Assembly: GCA_963669435.1 (NCBI GenBank) | Contig: OY770025.1 | Coordinates: forward strand, 2,232,001-2,296,000 | DNA: 64,000 nucleotides | Direction: 5' to 3' | Origin: CALJFL01 sp963669435 | GTDB taxonomy: Bacteria > Pseudomonadota > Gammaproteobacteria > Pseudomonadales > Halieaceae | Shown here: positions 63,301-64,000 of the stretch, piece by piece | Layout: each line of letters opens with the position of its first letter | How positions within the stretch are numbered: position 1 is the first letter of the stretch | Program-made: the position numbers and the translations under genes | The notes under the pieces: generated by a model | The model's database searches: none | The model's input: only the letters and a program-made list of their open reading frames with translations | Told to the model about the DNA's origin: nothing

Positions 63301-63803
63301 AGTGGGGTACATACGCCATTGATAACAGCGTTGTTGGCGATCTCTATCTTTTCCTCTGGTATAGACGTCGCGTCGCCGTTCAAAACGGCGTTATTCTCTA
63401 GCTTTATCTCCTTTTCCGCGGTGACATTTCCGGTAAAGCGGCCATTATTTTTGAGGATGAACGCCTCTGTGACGGTGACGTTCATGGCGAAGCACTCGTC
63501 GTTGAAGCTTGTGTTATTTTCAAGCTGGAACGCTTCCTGGACGGTAAAGTCGACGGCCTCGGTCAGGATGACGCGATCATTGTTCTTGATAACGATCTTC
63601 TGGCAGATATAGGGTGGCGTACTGCTGCACTGTGAAAAGCCCTCGTAGCCAACCCCGGTATCTACGCCGAAATCAGCAGGCAGGAAGAACGTTACCTGAT
63701 CGCGGGTATCGAACTGGGCAAAAGCGGTAAGTGACAGGCCGTACAGGGCAATCGCCAGTAAGGCTTTAGCAGCAGTTGCTGTGTAGTGAGAAAAACTGAC
63801 CAT
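57336..63803 (-). CDS. Giant surface protein: 16 DUF11 repeats, IPTL-CTERM-like tail
   Basis: Protein of 2155 aa. Signal peptide residues 1-29; then an NN-motif repeat domain (about 70-165); a short cysteine-containing linker; and 16 tandem Ig-like DUF11 repeats of about 120 aa from residue 186 to about 2105, each opening like PLLxLxKxxD...PGxxLTYTL and holding NTG and PxNTxFVSA. The tail has VPTLSWWLMLV, a hydrophobic helix and basic RVR, close to the IPTL-CTERM sorting signal. It is probably anchored and exposed as a long rod, perhaps an adhesin. No strong ribosome site precedes the ATG 63801-63803. Confidence 0.9.
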   Translation of the reverse strand: MVSFSHYTATAAKALLAIALYGLSLTAFAQFDTRDQVTFFLPADFGVDTGVGYEGFSQCSSTPPYICQKIVIKNNDRVILTEAVDFTVQEAFQLENNTSFNDECFAMNVTVTEAFILKNNGRFTGNVTAEKEIKLENNAVLNGDATSIPEEKIEIANNAVINGVCTPLSAVEGGGTCTGGVSQCGIPLALEKTPSRAVISPGDLLTYTLDFANEGTDTVSDTVLTDQVPANTTFISASGGGMEAGGVVTWTGDLSGGEESSVTVDVRVDGNAANGTLITNDALIQAVGATDAMDQATVVVEFLPLLTLQKVANVEVAAPGERITYTLTVENIGNQSATNVTLVDVLDPDTSFVSATGGGTHAGGVVSWSAAEVQSGSIAQVTVTVEVNPGVPDGVFLVNQSTVDSFETAPVDTLEFVLVDTGPRLDLQKTADQEVVEAGEVLTYTLTFSNIGTPTAENATLVDNLPLDTVVESISGGGLETTPGVVTWNLGSLTSGESGQVQLAVRVNSPLPDDTRLINRSIFTADEVDEPAYSETETRVASRPLLNLQKLGDKSVVTPGDTLTYTITALNTGNAKAFNLELEDAVPENTTFVSASGNGMEDAGRVTWSIPELTINIPQVFTLTVEVDNPLADQTQIFNSATLTGDTQSVTAEFTSTVKSEAILGLTKTASAEQVAPGEEITYELVFENTGNAIAEELFLEDPIPNFTTFVSASDGGQLVDNSVIWTTDSLAPGTRGEVFLTVVTDDVLNDGTRIYNVASADAKDTRSVTADAESFINSAPILELTKTVDKSVAAPGDQLTYTLSVANTGNANALNATLEDTLPPNTSFVSATGDFTLNADTVQWSVASLPAGGAGAVTLVVLVDSPLDPGTSILNSATLDADNSPPTTSEVVTQIESTPLLKLEKVASSNPVAPGSMLTYQLTASNTGNANSTTATLVDQLPDNTTFVAASAGGTFANGAVTWDLGSLLVGLPATVSLTVQVASPLDNGTIITNNALLSADNAPDVTTINEVVVNSAPELTIAKSADKDVLQPGEVINYSIDIGNTGNAVARSTVVFDLLPDNTSFVSASRPATLDGREISWEIGDLTPGDKPQLRLVVQADSPLDNQTIIDNFAAVGAENAEPKVASHKSVIESNPVLSLSKTADRSTAQPGDQVTFTLGYANTGNANAASAVISDPIPAFLSFVSATGGGTDQGGTVVWNLGELIAGDPQGQVTVTFQVADPPLENGTPIINTATLSALGAVPASASSTINVQSAPLLSLDKTTDTPVIEPGQPLTFRLAYGNSGNDNADGVVLEDTVPEFTTFLNASNGGTLVGDKVSWNLGTLAIGSPGEVTVTFLVDGPPITNGTQIANTATLNATNTTPVSDTQTVTVSSAPRLTVEKTVDQGVVEPGQELTYTIELGNTGTDTALNPVLEDNVPPNTTFVSATGGGVLNGNTVTWTAPSLPPGVAGSVAMTVRVDSPLDSGTPIYNAATLSADNATSAADDAISFVSSSPLLGLVKDADSDLVLPGQEITYRLSYTNSGNADASSVVLEEIVPQFTSFVRASDGGTLQSGLVVWQVDDLLAGTAGDVSVTFLVDGPPLDSGTQIRNFATLSASEAPSVTAREDVTVISAPLLSVIKEADRLLAQPGENITYTVSVQNLGNDTADNVVVGDQLPEATSLVFASGDYTISGQTLTWEFASLAPGESLELVVIARIDSPLANNTILENFAGAIADNASPAIDSASTRVLSSPELRIEKTTDSRVVQPGDLVEYTLTFGNDGTDTARNGTLEDAIPPNSTFVSATGGGTFANGRVVWPVSQLPADSEASVGLTVRVNDTVSNGDTVTNVAALIMSGVSPVTSTVSLIAQAAPVLEIQKTSSVSEARPGQTVGFEISYSNQGNDVATDVVIEDLLPADTSFVSAPGATFDGVTVSWELGELAPGASGTVLLNLQILPATEAGTVVTNLASIAAANSQPATSNPANVRVIDPLGQPQLSIDLDGTPTLIRPGENINYEVRYANLADASADDTVLIGVLPPDTTFIGASDGGQLMTDGDVSWVTWDLGTLAGNASGAVSYEVRYDTTQSDRALREDTPVAYDTARSLVALAAISASNVSPPQAALTENFVIIEEGGLPPVPVPTLSWWLMLVIILLIIALGLWAIRVRAVNAAS

Positions 63804-63855
63804 CGCGCCAGGGGTACCTACGTCGCTTTAATATTTCGGAGCTGACTCGGTCAGT

Positions 63856-63867
63856 TAGTGTACACTA
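63856..63867. promoter_or_regulatory. Palindromic operator candidate
   Basis: TAGTGTACACTA is a perfect 12-bp palindrome, 53 bp upstream of the giant-protein start, of a type often bound by TetR or LuxR-type dimers. The rest of the 200 bp to the window edge has no recognisable gene. Confidence 0.5.
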
Positions 63868-64000
63868 GCGAAACTGTTCTCGCTGCGACGGCCCACACAG
63901 CATTGATGATAGGCGCAGCAGATCAGGAAGTAATTCAGTTGCTATAGCAAGAATCATATGCCTGTGGGTGCGGCCATTGACGACTTACTTCCGCAGCGAT

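Noticed and set aside
57814..63612. Many plus-strand open frames inside the giant DUF11 gene
   Set aside because: They are antisense shadows of a GC-rich repeat gene with no homology or ribosome sites.

Overview
The window looks like chromosomal DNA of a marine gammaproteobacterium, most likely of the Halieaceae/OM60 (Cellvibrionales) type. This is inferred from close resemblance of the housekeeping proteins to Escherichia and Pseudomonas homologues (Rho, TrxA, GshA, MoaA, RpsT, Hsp33, DinG, YheS), a polyhydroxyalkanoate (PHA) granule module of Pseudomonas type (PhaD-like regulator, two phasins), a PilU-like ATPase, and accessory genes for aromatic or lipid catabolism. No rRNA, tRNA, CRISPR array, prophage or intact insertion sequence was seen. 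Coding density is high and both strands are used.

Region 1 (1-9.2 kb) is housekeeping: rho (cut by the left edge) and trxA; a GIY-YIG protein convergent with a YheS-type ABC-F ATPase; an FKBP lipoprotein; a gshA-acpH-rsd run; and a PilU-like motor ATPase. Region 2 (9.2-14.7 kb) is a tightly overlapped run on the minus strand: MoxR AAA+ ATPase, CoxE-like VWA protein, a 65-residue zinc-ribbon membrane protein, a DUF1631 protein and a PilZ protein. It suggests a c-di-GMP-linked chaperone-like system and is the best candidate here for an under-described system. Region 3 (14.7-25.8 kb) holds moaA, an SLC13-type transporter, a PqiA-like protein, a peroxiredoxin, a methyltransferase, phaD plus two lysine-rich phasins of mirrored layout, and an RND efflux pair.

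Region 4 (25.8-41.3 kb) has pckA, hslO, an EamA transporter, a small PHA-system protein, a patatin translationally coupled to an AraC-type regulator, a ferritin-like di-iron protein, rpsT, a tyrosine phosphatase, a PlsC-like acyltransferase coupled to a DinG helicase, a DUF1993 protein, a GST and a DUF3291 protein. The convergent PHA-protein and patatin genes are separated by six 19-bp tandem repeats whose two ends supply both stop codons.

Region 5 (41.3-64 kb) is accessory. It has several exported proteins of unknown role (a parallel beta-helix protein; a lipoprotein joining a CxxCH motif, a PD40 beta-propeller and TPRs), a RidA-like protein, a lower-GC sulfotransferase gene, and a putative catabolic island: TetR regulator, MoaF-like secreted protein, TonB-dependent receptor, secreted cyclase/hydrolase, Rieske oxygenase and Kelch protein. 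It ends in a 2155-residue surface protein with 16 DUF11 repeats and an IPTL-CTERM-like tail. Many genes here seem to start with TTG behind a good Shine-Dalgarno sequence; those starts are inferred by eye.
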